A DNA stretch of 64,000 nucleotides from Xanthomonas hortorum (GCF_024339125.1 NZ_CP101417.1:1860001-1924000); one strand, 5' to 3'; counted from the first letter of the stretch, positions 30,188 through 40,022 are shown. The notes: generated by a model from the sequence alone, not told the origin. Numbers and translations: made by a program.

Positions 30188-31192
30188 ATGACCGCTTCCG
30201 CCGATCGTTACGCCGCCTCCTTGCGTCTGTCCGTCGCCCCGATGATGGACTGGACCGACCGCCATTGCCGGGTCTTCCATCGCCTGCTGGCGCCCTCCGC
30301 ACGGCTGTACACCGAGATGGTGCACGCCAACGCGGTGATCCATGGAGATCGCACGCGGCTGATCGGCTTCGATCCGGTCGAACATCCGCTCGCCCTGCAA
30401 TTGGGCGGCAGCGAGCCGGCCCTGCTGGCGCAGGCGGCTGCGATTGCGCAGGAGTGGGGCTATGACGAAATCAATCTCAATTGCGGCTGCCCGTCCGATC
30501 GCGTGCAGGCCGGGCGTTTTGGCGCCTGCCTGATGCGCGAGCCGGCGCTGGTGGTCGAGTGCGTTGGCGCCATGTGCGCGGCAACCACGCTGCCGGTCAC
30601 GATCAAGTGCCGCCTGGGCGTGGACGACGATGACGACTATCTGGTGTTCGCCAGTTTTGTCGATCAAGTCGTCGCGGCCGGCGCTGCCATGGTGGTGGTG
30701 CATGCGCGCAACGCCTGGCTCAAGGGCTTGTCGCCCAAGGAAAACCGCGAGGTGCCGCCGCTGCGCTACGACTGGGCCTATCGCCTCAAGCAGGAGCGCC
30801 CCCAACTGCCGGTGGTTATCAACGGTGGCATCGCTGCGGTGGACGCCGCGCTGGAACACCTGCAACACACCGACGGCGTCATGCTCGGCCGTGCGGCCTA
30901 CCACGACCCTTATGTGCTGCATTGCCTGGACGCGGCACTGAATCAGCGCCCGGAACAATCGCGCGAGGCATTGCTACGCGCGCTGCAGCCCTATGTAGAG
31001 TCCCAGCTGGAGCAAGGGCTGGCGCTGAAGCACATCACCCGACATGTTCTGGGACTCTTCCATGGGCAGCCCGGCGGACGCGCATTCCGCCAGGTGCTGA
31101 GCGAGGGCGCACACCGCCCCGGCGCCGGATGGGACCTGGTCGAGCAGGCATTGCAGCGCACCGACACGCACGCCTGGCGCGTTGTCGCCTGA
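30188..31192 (+). CDS. dusA: tRNA-dihydrouridine synthase A
   Basis: A 334-residue FMN enzyme that reduces uridine in the D-loop of tRNA. The family start SVAPMMDWTDRHCRVFHRLL, then LYTEMVHANAVIHGDR, the active-site NLNCGCPSDRVQAGRFGACLM (catalytic Cys in the NxxCGxP segment), TIKCRLGVDD, VHARNAWLKGLSPKENREVPPL and VINGGI are all DusA hallmarks; DGVMLGRAAYHDPYVL closes the FMN site. ATG 30188 is used; TTG codons just upstream extend the frame by two. Full length and monocistronic. Confidence 0.95.
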   Translation: MTASADRYAASLRLSVAPMMDWTDRHCRVFHRLLAPSARLYTEMVHANAVIHGDRTRLIGFDPVEHPLALQLGGSEPALLAQAAAIAQEWGYDEINLNCGCPSDRVQAGRFGACLMREPALVVECVGAMCAATTLPVTIKCRLGVDDDDDYLVFASFVDQVVAAGAAMVVVHARNAWLKGLSPKENREVPPLRYDWAYRLKQERPQLPVVINGGIAAVDAALEHLQHTDGVMLGRAAYHDPYVLHCLDAALNQRPEQSREALLRALQPYVESQLEQGLALKHITRHVLGLFHGQPGGRAFRQVLSEGAHRPGAGWDLVEQALQRTDTHAWRVVA

Positions 31193-31473
31193 GAGTGGTC
31201 CGGCACTTGCATGGCCTGAACCAGCTCTTGAACGGCCACAATTGTTAGCTCACAACGCGGCAGCCACAACCGCGAGAGCGAGCGCAGGCAAGGCTTTTGG
31301 CCTCAAACGGCGTTCATTTCACTGAACCGCGTTAACACGAAGCTAAAAAGTTCAGATCGGATTCACCCCCCAAAATCAAGAATTTGGGTCTATTCTCGGG
31401 CTCGACCACGCTGTGACGCATGGCCGGTTTCACGAATTTTGAATGTTCCTGAACAACCCGCTAGGATTCGTTT

Positions 31474-31833
31474 GTGACCCAGCCGTTCTGCCGCGCTAGC
31501 CATGTTGTTCTGGTTGCCCTTTGGGTCGCCACGGCAGCGCCGTCGGCATGGTGTCAGGGATATCCGATGGGGCATTCGGGCCGTGAGGCGTTACCGCCCT
31601 CAGCCCGCGGCAACGGGCGCACGCTGTCGGACACCATTCGGCAGGTGCAGCGGTCCACCGGTGGACAGATCCTCAGCGCCGAACGTGTGCCGTTCGACGG
31701 TGGCAATCTCAACCGGGTCAAGTACATGTTGGACGGGCGCGTGCACACCGTTTACGAATCGGAACAGATGCAGCCCCCGCCGCCGCGTCGCCCGGCGCCG
31801 CCAGATGCGCCACCACGCGACGATAACCAGTAA
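31474..31833 (+). CDS. PepSY-like periplasmic protein upstream of phoPQ
   Basis: A 119-residue protein from GTG 31474: signal peptide HVVLVALWVATAAPSAWCQG, then a PepSY-like unit (LSDTIRQVQRSTGGQILSAERVPFDGGNLNRVKYMLDGRVHTVYE) and a Pro-rich tail (QPPPPRRPAPPDAPPRDDNQ). It sits 70 bases before phoP on the same strand. The position suggests it is co-regulated with, or senses for, the PhoPQ system; this is inference. Confidence 0.7.
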   Translation: MTQPFCRASHVVLVALWVATAAPSAWCQGYPMGHSGREALPPSARGNGRTLSDTIRQVQRSTGGQILSAERVPFDGGNLNRVKYMLDGRVHTVYESEQMQPPPPRRPAPPDAPPRDDNQ

Positions 31834-31903
31834 ACGTAGATAGTTCTGCGTTCAGTCTTATAAATTCCCCGGCACCCGCCGACAACGTAACTAGGGAGAG
31901 TGC

Positions 31904-32587
31904 ATGCGTATCCTTTTGGTCGAAGACGAAGCTCCGCTGCGCGAGACACTTGCCGCGCGCCTGAAGCGTGAAGGCTTTGCTGTCGACGCTGCACAAGATG
32001 GCGAAGAAGGTCTGTACATGGGCCGCGAAGTGCCGTTCGACGTCGGCATCATCGACCTCGGCCTGCCCAAGATGTCGGGCATGGAGCTGATCAAGGCGTT
32101 GCGCGATGAGGGCAAGAAATTCCCGGTGCTGATCCTGACCGCGCGTTCGAGCTGGCAGGACAAGGTCGAAGGCCTCAAGCAGGGCGCCGACGATTACCTG
32201 GTGAAGCCGTTCCATGTCGAAGAGCTGCTGGCGCGCGTCAACGCGTTGCTGCGGCGCGCGGCAGGCTGGAGCAAGCCGACCCTGGAGTGCGGCCCGGTCG
32301 CTTTGGATCTGGCAGCGCAGACGGTGAGCGTCAATGGCGCCAATGTCGACCTGACCAGCTACGAGTACAAGGTGCTCGAGTACCTGATGATGCATGCCGG
32401 CGAACTGGTCTCCAAGGCCGATCTGACCGAACACATCTATCAGCAGGATTTCGATCGCGATTCGAACGTGCTGGAAGTGTTTATCGGTCGCCTGCGCAAG
32501 AAGCTCGATCCCGACGGTGAGCTCAAGCCGATCGAGACCGTGCGTGGTCGTGGCTACCGCTTCGCCATCCCGCGTACCGAAGGCTGA
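31904..32587 (+). CDS. phoP: Response regulator PhoP (OmpR family)
   Basis: A 227-residue regulator. The receiver domain begins MRILLVEDEAPLRETLAARL, has the phosphoacceptor Asp in VGIIDLGLPKMSG (about 51), Thr in LILTARSS and Lys in YLVKPFHVEELLAR. The winged-helix DNA-binding domain runs from about 125 (LTSYEYKVLEYLMMHAGELVSK; NVLEVFIGRLRKKL; IETVRGRGYRFA). ACTAGGGAGAG precedes the ATG. With the adjacent kinase it forms the PhoPQ pair, which in Xanthomonas controls Mg/Ca response and virulence genes. Confidence 0.92.
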   Translation: MRILLVEDEAPLRETLAARLKREGFAVDAAQDGEEGLYMGREVPFDVGIIDLGLPKMSGMELIKALRDEGKKFPVLILTARSSWQDKVEGLKQGADDYLVKPFHVEELLARVNALLRRAAGWSKPTLECGPVALDLAAQTVSVNGANVDLTSYEYKVLEYLMMHAGELVSKADLTEHIYQQDFDRDSNVLEVFIGRLRKKLDPDGELKPIETVRGRGYRFAIPRTEG

Positions 32588-32616
32588 GTCCGCGCGTCGG
32601 CAAACAGGAAGATAGG

Positions 32617-34032
32617 GTGTCGGTGCGCTCCAAGTGGTACAAACGCTGGCGGCCGCGCTCCTTGCAGGCCCGCCAGCTGTTGGCTGCCAGCCTCAGTCTG
32701 GTGGCCTTCCTGGCGCTGGCAGGCTATGCGCTGGATGTGGCGTTCGCCGACACTGCCGAAAAGAATCTGCGCGAGCGGCTGAAGAACTACGCCTCGGCGT
32801 ATGCCGCCAATATCGATTTCGTCCGCGATGGTTCGCTGTATATCGGCGGCCAGCCGCCGGATCCGCGTTTCGACGTGCCCGGCGGCGGGCTGTATGTCGA
32901 AGTCGTGCGCCCGGATGAGAGCTGGACGTCGATGTCGGCCGAGGGCCCCAACATTCCGCACGGGCGCATGCTCGAGCCGCGCCAGGAAGAGTTCATCGGC
33001 CCGCTGGAGATGACTCAGATCGACGGCAGTCTGGGCGAGCTGTACCGGTATGGCCTGGGCGTGAGCTATGTCGAACGCGAACACGGCGGCGAGATTCCGT
33101 ACACCATCTACGTGATGGAAGACGCGCGCTCGATGGGCGCGCAATTGCGCGTGTTCCGTGGTGCGGTGTGGTTCTATCTCGGTAGTGCCGGCGTGGTGCT
33201 GTTGGTGCTGCAGGCCTTCATTCTGCAGTGGAGCCTGCGACCGCTGCGGCGGGTCATCAACGAGTTGACCAAGGTGCAGCGCGGCGAAATCCAGCGCATG
33301 AGCGAGCAGCATCCGCGCGAACTGGAGCCGCTGACCGAAAGCATCAACGCCTTTATCGAAAGCGAGCGCGACAACCTGGATCGTCAGCGCAATACGCTTG
33401 CCGATCTGGCACACAGCCTCAAGACGCCGATTGCCGTGTTGCGCACCCAACTGGACAGCGGTCAGTCCGAGCGCGATCTGCACAAGGAAATGGACGTGCA
33501 GCTGCGGCGCATGAACGACCTGGTGTCTTACCAACTCGCACGTGCGGCTTCCAGCGGGCACAAGCTGTTTGCCGCGCCGTTGCCGATCGAGTCGACCGCC
33601 GAAGAAATCGTGCGCGGTCTGGAGAAGGTGTATTCGGTCAAAGGCGTGCTGTGCGAATTCGATATTTCGCCTGAAGCGCGTTTCCATGGTGAGCCGGGCG
33701 ATCTGCAGGAGCTGCTTGGCAATCTGCTGGAAAACGGCTTCAAGTGGGCGCGCAGCCGCGTGCTGTTGACTGCGCAGCCAGGTCCCACCACCGGGAGCCG
33801 CCGCGCCGGATTGATCCTGTCGGTGGAAGACGATGGTCCCGGCATCGCGCCGGAGGATGTGGCCAAGATTCTGCAACGTGGCGTGCGTGGCGATGAGCGC
33901 GTGCAGGGTCACGGCATCGGCATGTCGATCGTGCAGGACCTGATCAAGGCCTACCGCGGCGAATTGCAGGTGGTGCGCTCGCAGGAACTGGGCGGCGCCC
34001 GCTTCGATGTGACCTTGCCGCCGGGACTGTGA
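32617..34032 (+). CDS. phoQ: Sensor histidine kinase PhoQ
   Basis: A 471-residue inner-membrane kinase starting at GTG 32617 with AGGAAG upstream. TM1 is about 23-45 (LLAASLSLVAFLALAGYALDVAF), a periplasmic sensor of about 130 residues rich in Asp/Glu follows, TM2 is about 185-207 (FYLGSAGVVLLVLQAFIL), then HAMP. The H-box is LADLAHSLKTPIAVLRTQLD; ATP-binding boxes are ELLGNLLENGFKWA (N), SVEDDGPGIAPED (G1) and GHGIGMSIVQDLIKAYRGEL (G2). It lies 29 bases after phoP. Confidence 0.92.
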   Translation: MSVRSKWYKRWRPRSLQARQLLAASLSLVAFLALAGYALDVAFADTAEKNLRERLKNYASAYAANIDFVRDGSLYIGGQPPDPRFDVPGGGLYVEVVRPDESWTSMSAEGPNIPHGRMLEPRQEEFIGPLEMTQIDGSLGELYRYGLGVSYVEREHGGEIPYTIYVMEDARSMGAQLRVFRGAVWFYLGSAGVVLLVLQAFILQWSLRPLRRVINELTKVQRGEIQRMSEQHPRELEPLTESINAFIESERDNLDRQRNTLADLAHSLKTPIAVLRTQLDSGQSERDLHKEMDVQLRRMNDLVSYQLARAASSGHKLFAAPLPIESTAEEIVRGLEKVYSVKGVLCEFDISPEARFHGEPGDLQELLGNLLENGFKWARSRVLLTAQPGPTTGSRRAGLILSVEDDGPGIAPEDVAKILQRGVRGDERVQGHGIGMSIVQDLIKAYRGELQVVRSQELGGARFDVTLPPGL

Positions 34033-34155
34033 CCGGCATGCGTTGCGGGATGAACCCGTGGCCAATGTCGCGCCACGCTCCGACAACCGTTTAACGCCTC
34101 ACGCGTTGGCTTGACCATACTGGGCCGGTTGCAGGCCGTTGCGATGGAGAACTGC

Positions 34156-35748
34156 ATGTTCGAGCGCGTTGCACAGGCACGGTGGGTCACTGCACTTTCC
34201 GTCCGGACACCTCGACAGCGCAGATGGCGCGTGCCGTTGCTGTTGGCGGGCTGCGTCGTCGTGCTGTCGTGCAGTGCCGCCGAAGCGCCATTGACGCCAG
34301 CACAGACACGCTGGTTGCAGCGTGCCACCTACGGCGTGGATGCCGATAGCGCGGCGCAGCTGCAGCGGCTCGGCCCCAAGCGCTACGGCGCACTGCTATT
34401 GCAAGCCAGCGACGATGCCGCATTGCCAGCGCCGATCCGTGCACAACTGCAGCAGTTCGATGCGCTGCACACGCCATTGGTGACCTTGCTGACGCAATAC
34501 GAGGCCGACAAGATCCGTCTGCAAACGCTGCCCGATGGCGATGAGAAGGCTGCCTTGCGCAAGACCTGGCAGGCGCGTGGCGGTCAGATGCTGACCCAGG
34601 CGCGTCAGGCGCAATTGCTGCGTGCGGTGTATGCGCCGGCGCAGCTGCGTGAGCAGTTGGTGTGGTTCTGGCTCAATCACTTCAGCGTGTACGCCGACAA
34701 GGGGCGCGTGAAATGGATGGCGGCCGATTACATGGAAAACGCGATTCGTCCGCACGCCACCGGCAAGTTCGCCGACCTGGTGATGGCGACGCTGGAAAGC
34801 CCGGCGATGCTGGAATATCTGGATAACGCCAAGAATGCCAAAGGCAAGGTCAACGAAAACTACGCGCGCGAATTGATGGAGTTGCACACGCTGGGCGTGC
34901 ATGGCGGCTACAGCCAGCAGGATGTGCAGCAACTGGCGCTGATACTGACCGGCGCCGGTCTGGTGCCGATCAAGGCCGAAGGCGCGCCGCCAGTACCAAC
35001 CGCTGCAACAACGGGGCAGGCACAGGTCGTGCGCAAGGGCCTGTTCGAATTCAATCCTGCGCGCCATCAACCCGGCGACAAGACCTTGCTGGGCCAGCGC
35101 ATCGCCGCTGGTGGTCTGGATGAGATCGAACGTGCAGTGCAGCTGTTGGTACGGCAACCGGCGTGCGCGCAGTTTGTGTCGCAGCGCCTGGCCGAGTATT
35201 TCGTCAGCGACAAGCCACCGGCTGCACTGGTCGCGCGCATGGCAAAGACCTTTCAACGCAGCGATGGCGATATCGCCAAGGTGATGCAGGCCATGCTGGA
35301 CGCGCCGGAATTTGCGCAGGCGCAACCGCGCAAGTTCAAGGATCCGAATCGGTTTGTGGTCTCGGCCATGCGGCTGGCGTACGAAGATCAACGAGTGGTC
35401 AATGCCGCGCCGATGGTGAGCTGGGTGCAGCAACTCGGCGAGCCGGTGTTCGGGCGCATCACACCCGATGGATGGTCGCTGCAATCGCGGGCGTGGACCA
35501 GCTCCGGGCAACTGGCGCGACGCTTCGAGGTAGCGCGTTCCCTGGGCAGCGGACCCAAGCAACTGTTTCGCTTCGATGGCGATAACGACACGCCAATTCC
35601 TGTGCTGACGCAGATCGATACGCGTCCATCGTATCGCTGGGTTGCACCGTCGCTTTCCAGCGGCACGCATGAGGCGTTGGGCCAGGCGCGTTCGCCGGCG
35701 GAGTGGAATGGGTTTTTGCTGTCATCGCCGGACTTCAACTATCGCTGA
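34156..35748 (+). CDS. DUF1800 family exported protein
   Basis: A 530-residue protein. An N-terminal hydrophobic segment after Arg-rich residues (RRWRVPLLLAGCVVVLSCSAAEA) is a signal peptide, possibly a lipoprotein one (VVLSC). The DUF1800 body has RWLQRATYGVDADSAAQLQRLG, LREQLVWFWLNHFSVY, GKVNENYARELMELHTLGVHGGYSQQDV in two parts, and YRWVAPSLSSG-like C-terminus. Family function is unknown; it is almost always paired with DUF1501, as here. ATG 34156 has GGAG six bases upstream; ATG 34144 is an alternative. Confidence 0.88.
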   Translation: MFERVAQARWVTALSVRTPRQRRWRVPLLLAGCVVVLSCSAAEAPLTPAQTRWLQRATYGVDADSAAQLQRLGPKRYGALLLQASDDAALPAPIRAQLQQFDALHTPLVTLLTQYEADKIRLQTLPDGDEKAALRKTWQARGGQMLTQARQAQLLRAVYAPAQLREQLVWFWLNHFSVYADKGRVKWMAADYMENAIRPHATGKFADLVMATLESPAMLEYLDNAKNAKGKVNENYARELMELHTLGVHGGYSQQDVQQLALILTGAGLVPIKAEGAPPVPTAATTGQAQVVRKGLFEFNPARHQPGDKTLLGQRIAAGGLDEIERAVQLLVRQPACAQFVSQRLAEYFVSDKPPAALVARMAKTFQRSDGDIAKVMQAMLDAPEFAQAQPRKFKDPNRFVVSAMRLAYEDQRVVNAAPMVSWVQQLGEPVFGRITPDGWSLQSRAWTSSGQLARRFEVARSLGSGPKQLFRFDGDNDTPIPVLTQIDTRPSYRWVAPSLSSGTHEALGQARSPAEWNGFLLSSPDFNYR

Positions 35749-35818
35749 TCTAGCGGCCGCTGATTCAACGACTGCTGATTCAACAATCGCCGAACGGTTA
35801 TCGCCGCAGGAGTGCACC

Positions 35819-37006
35819 ATGCAACGACGTCAATTTCTGCTTGCCTCCGCAGCGGCCGCGAGTCTGCCGTGGTCCGGTCGTCTGTTTGCCGCGCCACGCG
35901 ACAGTGCGCGCATGCTGGTGGTGTTTCTGCGTGGCGGCTACGACAGCAATAATCTGCTGGTACCGCACGCCAGCGATTTTTATTATCAGGCGCGGCCGAC
36001 CCTGGCTATTGCGCGTCCGGATGCTGCCAATCCAAAGAGCGCCGTTGCGTTGGATGCGCAATGGGGTCTCAACCCGGTGATGCGCGATGCGATGTTGCCG
36101 CTGTGGCAACGCAAGCAGCTGGCCTTCGTGCCGTTTGCCGGCACGGACGATCTGTCGCGCAGCCACTTCGAAACCCAGGACGATATCGAATCCGGCCAGG
36201 CCGGCAGGCAGCGCCGCGATTATCGGTCCGGTTTCATGGCGCGCTTGTCGGGCGTGCTCAGCGGGGTGCCGGCGATTGCGTTTACCGATTCGTTACCGCT
36301 GACGTTTCAAGGCGGCGGCGATTTGCCCAATGTGTCGTTGCGTGGGATCGGCAAAGGCGGTCTGGATGCGCGGCAGGCGCAGATCCTGTCGCAGATGTAC
36401 GACGCAACGCCGCTTGCGGCAGCCGCGCGCGAGGGCCTGGCATTGCGTCAGCAGGTGACCGCGCAGCTGCGCGAAGAGATGGAGCAGGCCGGCCGCGGCG
36501 CTGCCAGTGCGCGCACCTTCGCCGACGAAACCCGGCGCATGGCGAGCCTGATGCGCGACCAGTACCGGCTGGGATTCGTCGATGTCGGCGGCTGGGATAC
36601 ACATGCCAACCAGGGCAGTGTCGAAGGTGGGTTGGCGAACAATCTGCGTAATCTCGGCGAAGGGCTGGCGGCATACGCCGATGCCTTGGGGCCGGCATGG
36701 AAGGACACCGTGGTGGTGGTGCTCTCCGAGTTTGGCCGCACCTTTCGCGAGAACGGCAGCAAGGGTACCGATCACGGGCACGGCACCACGTATTGGGTGC
36801 TGGGTGGCGGCGTGCAGGGTGGTCGTATTGCTGGCGAACAGGTCGCGGTCGAACAAACGCAGCTGCTGCAGAACCGCGATTACCCCGTGCTTACCAATTA
36901 CCGCAGTCTGTTTGGCGGTCTATTGAGTCGATTGTGGGGGCTGTCGCCAGCGCAGTTGGAGCGGGTGTTTCCCGGTGCCAGGCCGCGCGATCTCGGGCTG
37001 GTGTGA
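35819..37006 (+). CDS. DUF1501 family Tat-exported protein
   Basis: A 395-residue protein beginning MQRRQFLLASAAAASLPWSG, a twin-arginine signal (RRQFL). The sulfatase/alkaline-phosphatase-like fold shows ARMLVVFLRGGYDSNNLLVP, VGGWDTHANQG and VVVLSEFGRTFRENGSKGTDHGHGT, all DUF1501 landmarks. It follows the DUF1800 gene by 70 bases, a conserved pair. GCAGGAGTGCACC precedes the ATG, which lies downstream of a much longer open frame. Role unknown, probably periplasmic. Confidence 0.9.
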   Translation: MQRRQFLLASAAAASLPWSGRLFAAPRDSARMLVVFLRGGYDSNNLLVPHASDFYYQARPTLAIARPDAANPKSAVALDAQWGLNPVMRDAMLPLWQRKQLAFVPFAGTDDLSRSHFETQDDIESGQAGRQRRDYRSGFMARLSGVLSGVPAIAFTDSLPLTFQGGGDLPNVSLRGIGKGGLDARQAQILSQMYDATPLAAAAREGLALRQQVTAQLREEMEQAGRGAASARTFADETRRMASLMRDQYRLGFVDVGGWDTHANQGSVEGGLANNLRNLGEGLAAYADALGPAWKDTVVVVLSEFGRTFRENGSKGTDHGHGTTYWVLGGGVQGGRIAGEQVAVEQTQLLQNRDYPVLTNYRSLFGGLLSRLWGLSPAQLERVFPGARPRDLGLV

Positions 37007-37163
37007 GTGCATTGCAGCGTGCTGTTGAAATCAGCAGTGCCGAGCGGGCACTTGGACGACATTGCGCAGCGGTGTTTTCAATTCGGCCAAGCGTGTGCGA
37101 GCACCGCGCGCGAAGCGGTTGCATTGCAACCATCGCAAGCAACGCGTTGGTGCCACCACACCC

Positions 37164-37919
37164 TCAGCGCTGCGCTGAAGAAGCAAACGGCGAAGGCCCG
37201 TAAAAACGCGTCAACTGCGCGGCGACATCCGGCATGACGCGCGCGATCACTTGCGGCGCCGAGAAGTGATATTCGCTCACGACCGCGAAGAATTCTTCCG
37301 GTGCCTCGGCGGCATACGGATCGATCTCGGTGTCTTCGCCGGCATCCACGCGTTGGCAGAACGCATCGAAGGCCTGCTGGAAATCGCGTGCCCAGGCGCG
37401 TTGTGCATCGCGTGGCAGCGGCGGGGTGCCGTCGAGGGCGCCATCGAGTGCATCGAGCTTGTGCGCCATCTCGTGCACGATCACGTTGAAGCCGGCCTGC
37501 GGGTCGTCCAGATCGGCCTGCACATCGGCCCAGCTGACGATCAGCGGGCCTTGCTCCCAGGATTCGCCGATCAGCGTGTCGTCCCAGGCATGCATTACCC
37601 CAGCCGCATCCACATGCGTGCGCTGCACACGAAACGCGTCCGGGTAGACGATCAGTTGCGACCAGCCGCGCCAGCCCACTGCACCGATTTCCAGCAGCGG
37701 CAGGCAGCAGGTGGCCGCCAGCAGCACATGATCGTGCGCATGCAGCTGCAACCCATCGACCGGGGAAATGGTTTTTTGCTGCAGGAACTGTGCGGCCAGC
37801 GCGCGCAGACGGTGCTGGCGGGGCGGATCGAGCGCGGCGACCCAGGCGCAGCCGCTGCAGACCGGCAGCCATAACGCATCAGGAATGTCGATGGGCGGCC
37901 GGCGCAGCCAGCGCGACAA
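37164..37919 (-). CDS. mtfA: M90 zinc metallopeptidase MtfA
   Basis: A 251-residue protein with the HExxH motif in FNVIVHEMAHKLDALDG and a downstream EEFFAVVSEYHF segment giving the third ligand, as in MtfA of E. coli. MtfA binds the Mlc repressor and so influences glucose phosphotransferase genes there; whether that holds in Xanthomonas is unknown. HDHVLLAATCCLPLLEIG and the WRGWSQLIVYPDAF segment are family-typical. The upstream gene on the same strand ends nine bases before its start, so they form an operon. Confidence 0.9.
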   Translation of the reverse strand: MSRWLRRPPIDIPDALWLPVCSGCAWVAALDPPRQHRLRALAAQFLQQKTISPVDGLQLHAHDHVLLAATCCLPLLEIGAVGWRGWSQLIVYPDAFRVQRTHVDAAGVMHAWDDTLIGESWEQGPLIVSWADVQADLDDPQAGFNVIVHEMAHKLDALDGALDGTPPLPRDAQRAWARDFQQAFDAFCQRVDAGEDTEIDPYAAEAPEEFFAVVSEYHFSAPQVIARVMPDVAAQLTRFYGPSPFASSAQR

Positions 37920-37927
37920 CCACTGGA

Positions 37928-38203
37928 TCAGCGGAACATGCCCGGCAGAAAACTGTGCCAGCGCGGCATCGTGCGCATGCGTGGGAACAGCGCGTCGCCA
38001 TCGCCGCCGCCGCCGCCGGTGGCCGGCGTGGGCTTGTGCGCGGGAGCGCGTGCCGGTGCAGCGGCCTCGCCATTGGGCGTCCTGCCGCGCGCAGCCGAAT
38101 TGGTGCTGACGCAGCTCTCATGGTCGCCATCGACCACTTGGTCCGATGCCAGCGCGGCAAGCGGAGCCAATAACAGGAGCAGGCAAACCGTGATTCGGCG
38201 CAT
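37928..38203 (-). CDS. Small secreted protein upstream of mtfA
   Basis: A 91-residue protein with signal peptide MRRITVCLLLLLAPLAALA, then a hydrophilic, Gly/Pro/Ala-rich region (PARAPAHKPTPATGGGGGDGD) and a short basic end. ATG 38203 begins the signal peptide; upstream in-frame ATGs at 38212 and 38242 exist. No domain recognised. It precedes mtfA by eight bases. Confidence 0.55.
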   Translation of the reverse strand: MRRITVCLLLLLAPLAALASDQVVDGDHESCVSTNSAARGRTPNGEAAAPARAPAHKPTPATGGGGGDGDALFPRMRTMPRWHSFLPGMFR

Positions 38204-38331
38204 CGTCCACATCCAGGGCAAGCGGCGTGAGTTGGCGATCATAACGCGCTTTTCACTCCCTCACGCAAGCCGTGCTGGGCGCCCGGGTGGGCTTGGCGCA
38301 TACTTTCACGGATCGATTTGGGGACCTTGCC

Positions 38332-39297
38332 GTGGATGACCGCGCGTTGCTGGCCAAACTTGCGAGCGGCCGGCTATCCGGCGATGCGCTGGCGCGCGAT
38401 GCCGGGTTGACCCGTGCGGCAGTGTGGAAGCGCATTCAAAATTTGCGCGCAGCCGGGGTCGACATCGAAGGGCGGGCCGGAGACGGCTACCGTCTGGCGG
38501 CGGCGCTGGATCTGCTGGAGGCTGTGCGGATTCGTGCGGCCATGTCGAGCGATGCGCTGGCGGGCCTGGCTGCACTCGATGTCGCCTGGACGCTGGAATC
38601 CACCAACACCAGCTTGCTGGCGCGTGCGGCGCCCGAGCGGGGCGTGGCGGTGCTGCTGGCCGAGCGTCAGACCGGTGGGCGCGGCCGTCGCGGCCGGCAA
38701 TGGACCTCGCCGCTGGGTGCGCATATCTATCTGTCGGCCTCGCGCCGTTTCAGCGGTGGGTTGGGCCAGCTGGCCGGGCTCAGCCTGGCGGTGGGTGTGG
38801 CGGTGGCCGAAGCCTTGCGCGGTTGCGGCTTTGCCGATGTCGGGCTGAAGTGGCCCAACGATCTGCTGGCGTGCGAGCGCAAGCTGGGCGGCCTGTTGAT
38901 CGAAGGCGGCGGCGAAATGGCCGGCAATGCGCGTGCGGTGATCGGACTGGGCTTGAATGTGCACATGCCGGCCGCGGCGGCCGCTGCGATCGACCAGCCG
39001 TGGGTGGATCTGGATACGCTGGCCGGCCGTGCGGTCTCGCGCGATACCGTGGTGGCGGCGGTGTTGTCCGGGCTGCTGCCGGCGCTGGATCTGTTCGAGG
39101 CACAGGGGCTGGCTCCGTTCCTGAGTCGCTATGCGGCCCTGGACGTGTTGTGTGGCCGCGCGGTACAGGTCGAAGAGGCTGGCACCCGGCATCACGGCGT
39201 TGCGCTCGGTCTGGCTGCCGACGGCGCGTTGCGGGTGCAATTGGGCGAGACGGTGCGCCTGTTCCACTCCGGAGAAGTGAGCGTGAGACCTGCATGA
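38332..39297 (+). CDS. birA: Bifunctional biotin-protein ligase / biotin operon repressor
   Basis: A 321-residue protein starting at GTG 38332 (GGGGA upstream). Residues 1-60 are a winged helix (LLAKLASGRLSGDALARDAGLTRAAVWKRIQNL) typical of BirA that represses biotin genes. The ligase domain has ESTNTSLL, the ATP/biotin loop GGRGRRGRQW, HIYLSASRRFSGG, KWPNDLL with the catalytic-region Lys, and a small C-terminal SH3-like domain. It attaches biotin to carboxyl-carrier protein. The stop overlaps the coaX start (ATGA). Confidence 0.94.
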   Translation: MDDRALLAKLASGRLSGDALARDAGLTRAAVWKRIQNLRAAGVDIEGRAGDGYRLAAALDLLEAVRIRAAMSSDALAGLAALDVAWTLESTNTSLLARAAPERGVAVLLAERQTGGRGRRGRQWTSPLGAHIYLSASRRFSGGLGQLAGLSLAVGVAVAEALRGCGFADVGLKWPNDLLACERKLGGLLIEGGGEMAGNARAVIGLGLNVHMPAAAAAAIDQPWVDLDTLAGRAVSRDTVVAAVLSGLLPALDLFEAQGLAPFLSRYAALDVLCGRAVQVEEAGTRHHGVALGLAADGALRVQLGETVRLFHSGEVSVRPA

Positions 39298-40022
39298 GCG
39301 AGTGGTTGTTCGATCTTGGAAATTCGCGGTTCAAGTACGCCCTGCTACAGGGAGATCGCGCCGGCGATGTGCAGGCGTGGCCGCACGGCGCCGAGGCGAT
39401 GGATGCGGCCGCACTGTCGGCGCTGCCGACCGGGCGCATCGCGCATGTGGCCAGCGTTGCTGCGCCGACGTTGACGCAGCGGATGCTCGCCTGCCTGCAC
39501 GAGCGCTTCGATCAGGTGCGGATCGTGCGCACAGCGGCCGAATGCGCCGGCATCCGCATTGCATATGCGGACCCGAGCCGCTTCGGCGTGGATCGCTTTC
39601 TGGCGCTGCTCGGCGCGCGTGGCGAGGCACCGGTGCTGGTGGCCGGCGTGGGCACTGCGCTGACCATCGATATGCTTGGGGCTGATGGGCAGCATCACGG
39701 CGGGCGCATCGCTGCCTCGCCGACTACCATGCGCGAAGCGCTGCATGCCCGCGCGGTGCAATTGCCGGCCAGCGGAGGCAATTATGTGGAGCTGGCCAAC
39801 GACACGGACGATGCACTGGCGTCCGGTTGCGATGGTGCGGCGGTGGCGCTGATCGAGCGCAGCCTGCAGCACGCGCAACGCAGTTTGGGCGTGCCGGTGC
39901 GCTTGCTGGTGCACGGCGGCGGCGCGCCACCGTTACTGCCGTTGTTGCCCGATGCCACGTTCCGCGCTGCGCTGGTGCTGGATGGGCTGGCGATCTGGGC
40001 GAGGTCTGCGTCGGCGCCCTGA
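39294..40022 (+). CDS. coaX: Type III pantothenate kinase
   Basis: A 242-residue ASKHA-fold kinase, first step of coenzyme A synthesis. Motifs: phosphate-binding WLFDLGNSRFKYAL, DPSRFGVDRFLALLGAR, AGVGTALTIDML and the GRIAASPTTMREALHARAVQL loop. It is translationally coupled to birA (ATGA), a common arrangement. Full length. Confidence 0.94.
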   Translation: MSEWLFDLGNSRFKYALLQGDRAGDVQAWPHGAEAMDAAALSALPTGRIAHVASVAAPTLTQRMLACLHERFDQVRIVRTAAECAGIRIAYADPSRFGVDRFLALLGARGEAPVLVAGVGTALTIDMLGADGQHHGGRIAASPTTMREALHARAVQLPASGGNYVELANDTDDALASGCDGAAVALIERSLQHAQRSLGVPVRLLVHGGGAPPLLPLLPDATFRAALVLDGLAIWARSASAP